Positions 1 to 6,299 of a stretch of 6,661 bases of DNA are shown here, piece after piece (positions within the stretch are counted from its first letter, which is position 1; each line of letters starts with the position of its first letter). Origin of the DNA: Cocleimonas sp. (GTDB lineage Bacteria; Pseudomonadota; Gammaproteobacteria; Thiotrichales; Thiotrichaceae). The stretch spans positions 1 to 6,661 of the forward strand of contig JAGLDT010000144.1 of the NCBI GenBank assembly GCA_023145485.1. Reading direction: 5' to 3'. A program made the translations under genes and the position numbers. The notes below the pieces were generated by a model. It was not told where the DNA came from. It did no database searches and saw only the letters and a list, made by a program, of their open reading frames with translations.

Positions 1-438
1 AGTGACAGGGCAATGTTGCTGGTTTTGATCAGAAAGGATTTGGGCAACAACCGCCGTTGATGAAAGTGCTAAGGTAGTGCCAATAATAATCGCTATATCA
101 AGTTCTAGCCCAATCATTAATGCCAATAAAGCAAATGCTGCGGTGCAAAATATAATTTGCAAAGGGCCAAGACCCAGAATATCTTTACGCGCATCCCAAA
201 TATGCCCTAGCGAAAAATGCAGACCAATATCAAAAAGCAGAAAAACAACCCCTAGCTCGGCTAATAAATGAGTGGTGCTATCCTCCTCAATCCAGCCAAA
301 ACCATGCCCTCCAATCACCATGCCGGCAATCAAGTAGCCAACAATAGGACTCATGCGGAGAGGTCGTGTGAGAGCAATCGCTAAGACACCGACAAATAAT
401 AAAATAATAACGGGCAAAAGGGTGTGTAGTGCCTCCAT
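1..438 (-). CDS. CPA2-family cation:proton antiporter (KefB/YbaL-like), N-terminal part
   Basis: The frame reads 146 codons from ATG at 438 and runs off the left edge with no stop. It is very hydrophobic, with about five membrane segments near residues 5-23, 31-48, 57-75, 88-110 and 113-135. Recognisable family signatures are SPIVGYLIAGMVIG (30-43), AELGVVFLLFDIGLHFS (60-76) and TLALSSTAVVAQIL (122-135). The GLHFS form of the third helix is closer to E. coli YbaL than to KefC, which has GLEL there. Proteins of this family sit in the inner membrane and exchange K+ or Na+ for protons; the C-terminal part, which in many members carries a regulatory RCK domain, lies outside the window, so substrate and subtype cannot be decided. 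The start follows a modest GAGAG Shine-Dalgarno sequence nine bases upstream and fits the family N-terminus. It is transcribed divergently from murA. Confidence 0.9.
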   Translation of the reverse strand, partial: MEALHTLLPVIILLFVGVLAIALTRPLRMSPIVGYLIAGMVIGGHGFGWIEEDSTTHLLAELGVVFLLFDIGLHFSLGHIWDARKDILGLGPLQIIFCTAAFALLALMIGLELDIAIIIGTTLALSSTAVVAQILSDQNQQHCPVT

Positions 439-493
439 GCGTGATAGCTCTCTGTCAGTAATTTAAGGGATTGGATGTTGCTTAGGAGTTTCT

Positions 494-533
494 AAACAAT
501 AAATCTGCATAATATTGGGTAGATTTATTATTT
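494..533. repeat. Operator-like inverted repeat over the antiporter promoter
   Basis: AATAAATCT at 498-506 is the exact reverse complement of AGATTTATT at 521-529, with 14 bases between. After one mismatch (C497/A530) three further pairs follow (AAA 494-496 with TTT 531-533). The repeat is centred on the candidate minus-strand -10 box at 509-514 and reaches its -35 box. Most of it would lie upstream of the predicted transcript start, so a DNA-binding site is more likely than an RNA hairpin. The binding protein is unknown. Confidence 0.45.
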
Positions 534-536
534 GAA
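509..536 (-). promoter_or_regulatory. Candidate sigma70 promoter for the antiporter gene
   Basis: On the minus strand TTCAAA (complement of 531-536) and TATTAT (complement of 509-514) are 16 bases apart, matching four and five of six consensus positions. Transcription would start near 502, giving a leader of about 65 bases before the ATG at 438. The -10 box lies in the loop of an inverted repeat described separately. In such AT-rich DNA chance matches are common, so this is only a candidate. Confidence 0.35.
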
Positions 537-538
537 AG

Positions 539-549
539 TTCCTTAGGAA
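539..549. repeat. Short palindrome TTCCTTAGGAA
   Basis: TTCCT and AGGAA are perfect complements around a single central T, just upstream of the candidate antiporter -35 box. It may be a half of the divergent control region or chance; no function can be assigned. Confidence 0.3.
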
Positions 550-571
550 TAAAAGTTTAATTAAATTCTTG

Positions 572-584
572 CTCCTACGGGGAG
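572..584 (+). other. Small hairpin covering a strong Shine-Dalgarno sequence
   Basis: CTCC (572-575) can pair with GGAG (581-584) across a five-base loop. The right arm is part of GGGGAGG, the best Shine-Dalgarno match in this intergenic region, which sits seven bases before an ATG at 593. In a plus-strand transcript the hairpin would hide that site. The stem is only four pairs, so its stability is doubtful. Confidence 0.3.
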
Positions 585-587
585 GTA

Positions 588-674
588 TTAACATGTATTT
601 GTCGATAATATCAACATTTTTTTTGAAAAGGTCTCAATCTCTTTATTGATTTTGTTTTTAATTTTGTGCGCCAT
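588..674 (-). CDS. Possible 28-residue small protein, minus strand
   Basis: On the minus strand AGAGGG followed by an eight-base spacer precedes ATG at 674, opening 28 codons to TAA at 588-590. The product starts MAHKIKNKINKEIETFSKKM, a lysine-rich stretch that could form a helix, and ends in a short hydrophobic tail with a C-terminal Cys. I recognise no family. The short hairpin at 572-584 lies just after its stop, with an AT-rich but not clean T-run after it. It overlaps the plus-strand small frame at 593-649, so at most one is likely to be real. Confidence 0.2.
   Translation of the reverse strand: MAHKIKNKINKEIETFSKKMLILSTNTC
593..649 (+). CDS. Possible 18-residue leader or small peptide upstream of murA
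   Basis: ATG at 593 follows GGGGAGG with a seven-base spacer and opens an 18-codon frame, MYLSIISTFFLKRSQSLY, ending at TGA 647-649, 84 bases before murA. The ribosome site is stronger than that of murA itself. The peptide is hydrophobic then basic. It has no run of histidine or aromatic codons that would mark a classical attenuation leader. A plus-strand promoter upstream of 581 would be required and none is evident; the murA promoter candidate lies downstream of it. An antisense frame at 588-674 has an equally good site. Treat as speculative. Confidence 0.15.
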   Translation: MYLSIISTFFLKRSQSLY

Positions 675-679
675 ATCAT
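652..679 (+). promoter_or_regulatory. Weak candidate promoter for the murA run
   Basis: TATCAT at 674-679 matches five of six -10 positions, with a poor -35 (TTGTTT, 652-657) 16 bases upstream. A second -10-like TATTAT lies at 697-702 without a matching -35. Either would give a short leader before the murA ATG at 734. The region is T-rich, so the call is tentative. Confidence 0.25.
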
Positions 680-733
680 CTACCCTCTTTTTTCGCTATT
701 ATTGCCAGCTTTTTATTGATTTAAGAATAGACT

Positions 734-1987
734 ATGCAAAGATTTGAAATTGAGGGCGGTGTACCACTAGAAGGGGAAGTGGTTATTTCAGGTGCTAAAA
801 ATGCGGTATTGCCTTTGCAGGCAGCTGCTTTATTAGCCAATGGTGAGATGACGATTCGTAATGTTCCACGCTTAAAAGATGTGGCAACGATGGCCTCTTT
901 ATTGGAAGGTATGGGCGTAACGGTCTCAATTGATAGTGAGAATAATATTACCACCAATACCGAAACGATTGAAACACAATGTGCGCCTTATGAATTGGTT
1001 CGTACTATGCGGGCTTCGATTCTTGTACTTGGTCCTCTGTTAGCTCGTTATGGTGAGGCGGAAGTTTCTTTGCCTGGCGGGTGTGCCATTGGTAGCCGTC
1101 CTGTCAATATCCATTTAACGGGTCTAGAGGCAATGGGTGCTGATATTATTGTTGCGGATGGTTATATCAAAGCTAAAGCAAAGCGTTTACAAGGTGCAAC
1201 TATTGCAATGGAAACGGTCACGGTAACAGGCACTGAAAATTTACTGATGGCGGCTGTTTTAGCAGAGGGAACCACCTACTTAGAAAATGCAGCGCGTGAG
1301 CCTGAAGTAGTTGATCTTGCCAATTGTTTAAATAAAATGGGTGCAAATATTACGGGCGCGGGAACAGATACCATTGTTGTTGAAGGGGTTGAAAGCTTGC
1401 AAGGGGTTGAATATTCCGTACTGCCTGACCGTATTGAAACGGGCACTTATTTAGCGGCTGCAGCGATTACAGGTGGTCGCCTTAAGTGTGTGAATGCTGC
1501 CCCTGAAACACTGGATGCCGTCTTGCAAAAATTTAGGGAGGCGGGAGCTAAAGTCGAAGTGGGTGATGACTGGATTGATTTAGACATGCGTGCGCGTACT
1601 TTAAAGGCAGTTGATATTGATACTGAAGCACATCCAGGCTTTCCAACCGATATGCAAGCTCAGTTTATGGCAATGAATACCGTTTCTCAGGGCATTGGTG
1701 TGGTGGTTGAAAATATTTTTGAAAATCGCATGATGCACGTCGCAGAATTAATGCGTATGGGTGCGAATATTCGTTTAGAGGGTAATAAGGCAATTGTTGC
1801 AGGTATACCTGCACTGTATGGTGCACCTGTGATGGCAACCGATTTGCGCGCATCGGCTAGTTTGGTTTTGGCGGGTTTAGCAGCGAAAGGAATGACAATA
1901 GTGGATCGTATTTATCATACTGACCGTGGTTATGAAAAAATTGAAGATAAATTAACAGCAGTGGGTGCGCGGATTAAACGAGTTTAG
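734..1987 (+). CDS. murA: UDP-N-acetylglucosamine 1-carboxyvinyltransferase (MurA)
   Basis: MurA transfers the enolpyruvyl group of PEP to UDP-GlcNAc, the first committed cytoplasmic step of peptidoglycan synthesis. The 417-residue product is the usual length (E. coli 419) and keeps the two-lobed EPSP-synthase-like fold signatures. Lys22-Asn23 of the UDP-GlcNAc site are present in SGAKNA. The catalytic cysteine is Cys117 in LPGGCAIGSRP, so fosfomycin sensitivity is expected from this residue. The active-site aspartate is Asp306 in FPTDMQAQF, and Arg398 in TDRGYEKIEDK matches E. coli Arg397. The ATG at 734 gives the conserved family N-terminus, although its ribosome site is weak (AAGAATAG). 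It is the first gene of a plus-strand run, 34 bases before hisG, an arrangement well known from Pseudomonas and relatives. The BolA-like gene often found just upstream in gammaproteobacteria is absent. Confidence 0.97.
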   Translation: MQRFEIEGGVPLEGEVVISGAKNAVLPLQAAALLANGEMTIRNVPRLKDVATMASLLEGMGVTVSIDSENNITTNTETIETQCAPYELVRTMRASILVLGPLLARYGEAEVSLPGGCAIGSRPVNIHLTGLEAMGADIIVADGYIKAKAKRLQGATIAMETVTVTGTENLLMAAVLAEGTTYLENAAREPEVVDLANCLNKMGANITGAGTDTIVVEGVESLQGVEYSVLPDRIETGTYLAAAAITGGRLKCVNAAPETLDAVLQKFREAGAKVEVGDDWIDLDMRARTLKAVDIDTEAHPGFPTDMQAQFMAMNTVSQGIGVVVENIFENRMMHVAELMRMGANIRLEGNKAIVAGIPALYGAPVMATDLRASASLVLAGLAAKGMTIVDRIYHTDRGYEKIEDKLTAVGARIKRV

Positions 1988-2021
1988 GAATAAATTCATT
2001 CTATTTTTAGAGATGCTCTTA

Positions 2022-2672
2022 ATGAATAATCAAAGAACAGACGGACTTACGATTGCATTATCCAAAGGCCGTATTTTTAAAGAAACTATGCCGTTACTAA
2101 AGGCAGCGGGTATTGAGGCGATTGATGATCCTGAAACCAGTCGTAAATTAATTCTGGATACCAATCGAGACGATGTGAAATTGGTTATTATCCGTGCAAC
2201 TGATGTGCCAACCTATGTACAATATGGTGCGGCAGATCTTGGTGTAACGGGTAAAGATGTTTTAATGGAGCATGGTGGCGAAGGTTTGTATGAATTGCTT
2301 GATCTCAATATTGCCCGTTGCAAACTCATGACAGCAGGTTTTGCCGATAAACCATTACCTGAGGGAAAGCTGAAAGTAGCGACAAAGTTTGTTAATTGTA
2401 CGCGACGTTATTTTGCAGAGCAGGGGCGACAGATTGAAATTATTAAATTATATGGCTCAATGGAGTTAGCGCCCATTGTTGGTTTGGCCGATATTATTGT
2501 TGATGTAGTACAAACAGGAAGCACCCTAAAAGCCAATGGTTTAATCCCTTTGGAGCATATGGCAGAGATTAGCTCCCGCATGATTGTTAATAAAGCATCA
2601 ATGAAAATGAAACATGAAAAATTAAAATTGTTATTGGATCAAGTGAGTAGCGCGGTTGATTCTAGACGATAA
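2022..2672 (+). CDS. hisG: ATP phosphoribosyltransferase, short form (HisG-S)
   Basis: HisG joins ATP and PRPP to give phosphoribosyl-ATP, the first step of histidine synthesis in the cytoplasm. Seen here: the N-terminal LTIALSKGRI (9-18), TDVPTYVQYGAADLGVTGKD (60-79), and the PRPP-binding DVVQTGSTLKANGL (161-174). At 216 residues it ends about where the catalytic domain ends and lacks the C-terminal ACT-like regulatory domain of the roughly 300-residue E. coli enzyme. Short-form enzymes work as a complex with the regulatory subunit HisZ, which is not in this window and must be expected elsewhere. I chose ATG 2022 because it has a GAG ribosome site nine bases upstream and a family-like N-terminus; ATG 2013 or GTG 1965, which overlaps the murA end, would add residues not seen in the family. 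aroG follows after 12 bases. Confidence 0.95.
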   Translation: MNNQRTDGLTIALSKGRIFKETMPLLKAAGIEAIDDPETSRKLILDTNRDDVKLVIIRATDVPTYVQYGAADLGVTGKDVLMEHGGEGLYELLDLNIARCKLMTAGFADKPLPEGKLKVATKFVNCTRRYFAEQGRQIEIIKLYGSMELAPIVGLADIIVDVVQTGSTLKANGLIPLEHMAEISSRMIVNKASMKMKHEKLKLLLDQVSSAVDSRR

Positions 2673-2684
2673 AAAAGAGAAACT

Positions 2685-3752
2685 ATGAACAAAGATACGG
2701 ATGATTTACGCATCAATAAAATAATACCCGTTATTTCGCCAGCAGAATTACAAGGTGAATTCCCAGTAACAAAAATTGCTAGTAATACAGTCTATAAGGC
2801 ACGAGAGGAGGCCCATCGCATTCTTCATGGTGACGATGATCGTTTATTGGTGGTGGTCGGTCCGTGTTCAATTCATGATCCTGAAGCAGCGCTAGAGTAT
2901 GCCGAGAAGTTATTAGTCTTGCGTGACGAGCTAAAAGAGCATCTACATATTATTATGCGTGTTTATTTTGAAAAACCACGCACGAGTATTGGCTGGAAAG
3001 GGTTAATTAATGATTCTGATTTACTAGGTCAGTTTAATATTAATAAGGGGCTGGGTGTAGCTCGTAAATTATTACTGGATTTATCTGACAAGGGAATGCC
3101 TGCTGCGACTGAATATCTGGATCTCATTACACCACAGTATATTGCAGATCTAGTTAGTTGGGCGGCTATTGGTGCACGGACGACAGAGAGCCAAGGGCAT
3201 AGAGAGCTGTCCTCAGGCGTATCTTGTCCGATTGGTTTTAAAAATGGTACAAATGGTAATGTTGAGGTTGCTATTAATGCCATTCACGCAGCGTCACAAC
3301 CGCATCATTTCTTATCAGTCACCAAAGAAGGTCGTTCTGCTATTTTTGCCACCAATGGTAATAAGGATTGTCATGTTATTTTGCGTGGTGGTAGTGATCG
3401 AGCTAATTATGATGCCGTAAGTGTAGAAAATGCGGCAGATATGTTAAGAGCGCAGCATCTACCCCCGCATTTGATGGTTGATTTTAGTCATGCTAATAGT
3501 GGTAGTGATTTCAATAATCAAGTCAAGGTTAGCAAAAATATAGCGGTTCAAATAGGCAGTGGAAGCTATGATATTTGTGGCGTGATGATTGAAAGTCACC
3601 TAGTTGAAGGTCGTCAAAATGGCGAGGGAAAGCATAAGGAAGACCTCGTTTATGGTCAAAGCATCACTGACGCTTGTATTAACTGGGATAGCACTGATAG
3701 TGTGTTAAGAGAGTTAGCGATGGCGGTTGAAGTGCGAAGAAATAAGGAATAA
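2685..3752 (+). CDS. aroG: 3-deoxy-7-phosphoheptulonate (DAHP) synthase, Phe-sensitive type
   Basis: This class I DAHP synthase condenses PEP with erythrose 4-phosphate, the entry step of the shikimate pathway. The 355-residue product aligns with E. coli AroG almost without gaps. Metal ligands are Cys61 (GPCSIHDP), His269 (DFSHANS), Glu303 (MIESHLVEG) and Asp329 (SITDAC); the substrate-binding KPRT lies at 97-100. Positions known from E. coli AroG to matter for phenylalanine inhibition are kept: the N-terminal DDLRI (6-10), Pro150, Ser180, Phe209 and Ser211. The segments around 140-190 resemble AroG more than AroF. Phenylalanine feedback is therefore likely but inferred. It starts 12 bases after hisG behind an AGAGA site, so the two are probably co-transcribed and perhaps translationally linked. 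Its position between hisG and hisD is unusual, since these genes are usually adjacent in murA-hisG-hisD clusters. Confidence 0.95.
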   Translation: MNKDTDDLRINKIIPVISPAELQGEFPVTKIASNTVYKAREEAHRILHGDDDRLLVVVGPCSIHDPEAALEYAEKLLVLRDELKEHLHIIMRVYFEKPRTSIGWKGLINDSDLLGQFNINKGLGVARKLLLDLSDKGMPAATEYLDLITPQYIADLVSWAAIGARTTESQGHRELSSGVSCPIGFKNGTNGNVEVAINAIHAASQPHHFLSVTKEGRSAIFATNGNKDCHVILRGGSDRANYDAVSVENAADMLRAQHLPPHLMVDFSHANSGSDFNNQVKVSKNIAVQIGSGSYDICGVMIESHLVEGRQNGEGKHKEDLVYGQSITDACINWDSTDSVLRELAMAVEVRRNKE

Positions 3753-3886
3753 AAATTCTGCGTTAGTTTGGGATATTATTAAATTCTCATTCCTAAAGGT
3801 TAAAAAAATACATACTGTAGGTTGGGGAAGCTTACGCAAGTTTATTGATATAAGTTTGCACAACCTGTAGCTAAGGATAATAAGTT
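3753..3886 (+). other. 134-base gap between aroG and hisD
   Basis: This is the only large gap inside the plus-strand run. It holds a copy of a short repeat shared with the region upstream of murA (3778-3799), an inverted pair AGGAAT (3745-3750) and ATTCCT (3789-3794), and a palindromic element at 3819-3866. No T-run after a strong stem is seen, so I do not call a terminator, and I see no convincing promoter for hisD. Confidence 0.6.
3819..3866 (+). repeat. Palindromic REP-like element upstream of hisD
   Basis: GCAAGTTTAT (3836-3845) and ATAAGTTTGC (3850-3859) form a ten-pair RNA stem with a TGAT loop, two pairs being G-U. An outer stem joins AGGTTG (3819-3824) with CAACCT (3861-3866). The left part, GTAGGTTGGGG followed by a CTTACG stretch, recalls the GTAGGTTGGG-type repeats that are scattered between genes in many gammaproteobacteria; this resemblance is from memory and not tested. 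Only one copy is in the window. It ends 20 bases before the hisD ATG, so it may also affect hisD translation or mRNA stability. Confidence 0.45.
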
Positions 3887-5194
3887 ATGAGTGATAAAAT
3901 AAAAATAGCAAGATTAAATACTCAAGACGATGGGTTTTGGCAACGTCTGGATGAAATGTTAGCATGGGATGGCGTTTCAGATAAGACGGTATTAACGACT
4001 GTTACCGATATTCTAGATGATGTTAAACAAAATGGTGATAGCGCTGTCATTAAATATACCAATCATTTTGATCAGATGGATATTTCTGCTATGTCAGCGC
4101 TTGAAGTCTCCCAACAGCGTTTGCAGTCAGCGTTGGATAGCTTGAGTAATAAACAATGTAATGCATTAGAAACGGCGGCAACTCGCGTGCGTGCTTATGC
4201 CGAACATCAAAAATTGGAATCATGGTCTTATGAAGAAGAAGATGGCACAGTATTAGGACAGCAAGTCACGCCTTTGGATCGTGTTGGACTGTATGTCCCA
4301 GGTGGAAAAGCAGCCTACCCCTCATCGGTATTAATGAATGCTATTCCTGCTAAAGTAGCGGGTGTTCCTGAGTTAATTATGGTCGTTCCAACCCCCAAAG
4401 GAGAGGTCAATGAGCTGGTTTTTGCTGCCGCGAAAATTGCAGGGGTAGATCGCGTTTTTGCGGTTGGTGGTGCTCAGGCTATTGCTGCATTAGCCTATGG
4501 AACAGAGACGATTCCTCAAGTCGATAAAGTGGTTGGTCCTGGTAATATCTATGTAGCAACGGCCAAACGTATGGTATTTGGTACCGTTGGTATTGATATG
4601 ATTGCAGGCCCATCAGAGATTTTGGTTGTTTGTGATGGCGATACCGACCCTGATTGGATCGCAATGGATTTATTCTCTCAAGCAGAGCATGATGAAGACG
4701 CACAGTCTATTCTGGTATCACCTGATAAAGATTTTCTCAACAAGGTGCAACAAAGTATTGATAGTTTAATCCAAGAAATGCCCCGTGCTGATATTATCCG
4801 TCAATCATTAGAAACACGTGGGGCATTGATTCAAGCTAAAGATATGCAAAATGCAATTGATATTGCTAATTATATTGCCCCTGAGCATTTAGAACTATCA
4901 GTAGATAATGCACCTGACGTCGCAAAGCAAATTCGTCATGCAGGTGCTATTTTTATGGGACGTTATACCGCAGAAGCATTGGGTGACTATTGCGCGGGAC
5001 CAAATCATGTCCTACCTACCTCGCGTACCGCCCGTTTTTCCTCTCCACTTGGTGTTTATGATTTTCAAAAACGTTCATCCCTAATTGCTTGTTCTGCCGA
5101 AGGTGCGTCAGAGCTAGGAAAAACAGCATCAATACTTGCGCATGGTGAAGGTTTAATTGCCCACGCGAGATCTGCTGAGTATCGGATTAAATAA
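3887..5194 (+). CDS. hisD: Histidinol dehydrogenase (HisD)
   Basis: HisD is a zinc enzyme that oxidises L-histidinol to L-histidine in two NAD-dependent steps, the end of the pathway begun by HisG. The 435-residue product has the normal length. Zinc ligands match E. coli with a shift of six or seven: Gln265 and His268 (SQAEHDEDAQ), Asp367 (EALGDYCAGPNHVLPT) and His426 (EGLIAHARSAE). The catalytic pair Glu333-His334 is in APEHLEL. The family signature around 217-244 (GPGNIYVATAKR, then AGPSEIL) is intact, as is the YVPGGKAAYPSSVLMNAIPA stretch at 136-155. The ATG at 3887 follows a good AAGGA site with a nine-base spacer. It lies 134 bases after aroG and is the last gene of the run: hisC, the common next neighbour, is missing and a convergent gene begins 19 bases later. 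Confidence 0.97.
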   Translation: MSDKIKIARLNTQDDGFWQRLDEMLAWDGVSDKTVLTTVTDILDDVKQNGDSAVIKYTNHFDQMDISAMSALEVSQQRLQSALDSLSNKQCNALETAATRVRAYAEHQKLESWSYEEEDGTVLGQQVTPLDRVGLYVPGGKAAYPSSVLMNAIPAKVAGVPELIMVVPTPKGEVNELVFAAAKIAGVDRVFAVGGAQAIAALAYGTETIPQVDKVVGPGNIYVATAKRMVFGTVGIDMIAGPSEILVVCDGDTDPDWIAMDLFSQAEHDEDAQSILVSPDKDFLNKVQQSIDSLIQEMPRADIIRQSLETRGALIQAKDMQNAIDIANYIAPEHLELSVDNAPDVAKQIRHAGAIFMGRYTAEALGDYCAGPNHVLPTSRTARFSSPLGVYDFQKRSSLIACSAEGASELGKTASILAHGEGLIAHARSAEYRIK

Positions 5195-5213
5195 TTTGTG
5201 AATATCTATAAAT

Positions 5214-5999
5214 CTAAGACAACCAGCCTGTCACACTGACAGGTTCTTTATTGCCACCTCGAAATAACCAAATTAAAGCACCAAGAGCCACGACTATTCC
5301 TATTGCTGATATAAGTTTCACCATCCAATAGGCATCATCATACTCACTTCCTTTCCAGAATAGATAAGAAGCTAGCAATAAATAGATGATATACGTTAGG
5401 TAATTCCAAATATGGCAATCACGCAGGAGATGCGCACTAATCAGAGAAACGCTTAGTCCAGCACACATCCAACCGAGTGCCGCACCAACCAAAACATCCA
5501 TTGGCCAGTGAACCCCTAGCATAATTCGGCTTAATCCTACCAAGCTTGCAAAAAAGATAGCGAGTAAAATAAGGGTGTTGTTCTTAAAGTAAAATCCAAT
5601 GCATCCCATAATAGCGAAAGCACCCGCAGTATGCCCTGAAGGAAAAGCATAGGTTGTTAATTTATCTCCAATTAGATGAAAGCTAGCAGGATCTAAAATT
5701 TCATAAGGGCGAGCCAAGGCGATTAAAAACTTCATACCACCAACAATCAAAAATGAGATTAAGGCTGCAATTAATAGGGCGCGTAGTAGGTCTAAAGATC
5801 GCCAAAATGGGATGAAAACTAAGACTAAGATAAACACTTTATCGCCAAAGGTCGTTAGTAGTATCCATATTTTATCAATAAAGATTGTACCCATATTATT
5901 AATAAGCAAAAATAAGAACGTATTAGTATCTAGTAATAAGATAATAATAGAGATGAGGAATAACCCGCCTGCAATAATGGTGGGAGATTTACTAAGCAT
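5214..5999 (-). CDS. PAP2-family membrane phosphatase (PgpB-like)
   Basis: From ATG 5999 the product has 261 residues and carries the complete PAP2 signature: KFLIALARP (90-98, Kx6RP), FPSGHTA (119-125) and SRIMLGVHWPMD (157-168, SRx5Hx3D). Arg97, His123 (proton donor), Arg158, His164 (nucleophile) and Asp168 are all present. Hydrophobic segments near 7-23, 55-66, 72-90, 127-137, 142-156 and 169-190, and several in the C-terminal 70 residues, indicate an inner-membrane enzyme. Relatives dephosphorylate undecaprenyl pyrophosphate, phosphatidylglycerol phosphate or phosphatidic acid; which applies cannot be told. The frame is open to an ATG at 6125 (303 residues). I prefer 5999 because it has GGA six bases upstream and starts just before the first family helix; the extra 42 residues are encoded by very AT-rich DNA with rarer codons (AGA, ATA) and a poor ribosome site. 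They do contain a hydrophobic stretch, so the longer form is possible. It converges on hisD. Confidence 0.88.
   Translation of the reverse strand: MLSKSPTIIAGGLFLISIIILLLDTNTFLFLLINNMGTIFIDKIWILLTTFGDKVFILVLVFIPFWRSLDLLRALLIAALISFLIVGGMKFLIALARPYEILDPASFHLIGDKLTTYAFPSGHTAGAFAIMGCIGFYFKNNTLILLAIFFASLVGLSRIMLGVHWPMDVLVGAALGWMCAGLSVSLISAHLLRDCHIWNYLTYIIYLLLASYLFWKGSEYDDAYWMVKLISAIGIVVALGALIWLFRGGNKEPVSVTGWLS
5225..5252 (+). terminator. Intrinsic terminator after hisD
   Basis: CCTGTCA (5227-5233) and TGACAGG (5237-5243) form a perfect seven-pair stem with a three-base loop, extendable by a G-U and an A-U pair, followed by TTCTTTATT. It stands 30 bases after the hisD stop. The stem is inside the last codons of the convergent phosphatase gene, so the same bases encode its C-terminus. 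Read on the minus strand the stem is not followed by a T-run, so it should work mainly for hisD. Confidence 0.65.
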
Positions 6000-6259
6000 G
6001 GGGGATCCATTTTTATTGAAATAATGTTGATAGATAAATTTAAGTCTGATGAAATATTCTTTTGATAAAGAAGATATAACAATAGAAGAAAATAAATAGA
6101 TTGCAATAATAATTCTTGCATTCATTATTGTTATTCTATATAAATAATTTTCATCATATAAACTGTATAATTTATAGCTTGGTTGTACTCATGCAGATGA
6201 TGTGGTTTAGAACCTGAATATTTTTCCTCATGTCAGGAGTGCTTTTAAGGGGTTGGGCA

Positions 6260-6269
6260 CATACGTATG
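6260..6269. repeat. Perfect 10-base palindrome CATACGTATG
   Basis: The sequence is its own reverse complement and lies 31 bases before the TATAAT at 6300, in the range where an activator or repressor could act on a plus-strand promoter. A single palindrome of this length can occur by chance, so its role is open. Confidence 0.3.
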
Positions 6270-6299
6270 AATTAAATCAAAATATTTTTTTTGATGTCT

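Noticed and set aside
77..271. 64-codon plus-strand open frame
   Set aside because: It lies antisense within the antiporter gene, whose minus-strand frame shows clear family motifs, and its product has no recognisable features.
593..733. Histidine-type attenuator leader before murA
   Set aside because: The only leader-like peptide has no histidine run, and no terminator/antiterminator stems were seen.
721..957. 78-codon minus-strand open frame over the murA start
   Set aside because: Shadow of murA; the plus-strand frame carries the conserved MurA N-terminus throughout.
1965..2021. GTG 1965 or ATG 2013 as the hisG start, overlapping or close to murA
   Set aside because: The added residues are not part of the HisG family N-terminus and ATG 2022 has the better placed ribosome site.
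3029..3420. Open frames on both strands within aroG
   Set aside because: Both overlap conserved AroG sequence and resemble no protein family.
4479..4703. 74-codon minus-strand open frame within hisD
   Set aside because: Antisense to the conserved NAD and zinc-binding part of HisD; no ribosome site or family resemblance.
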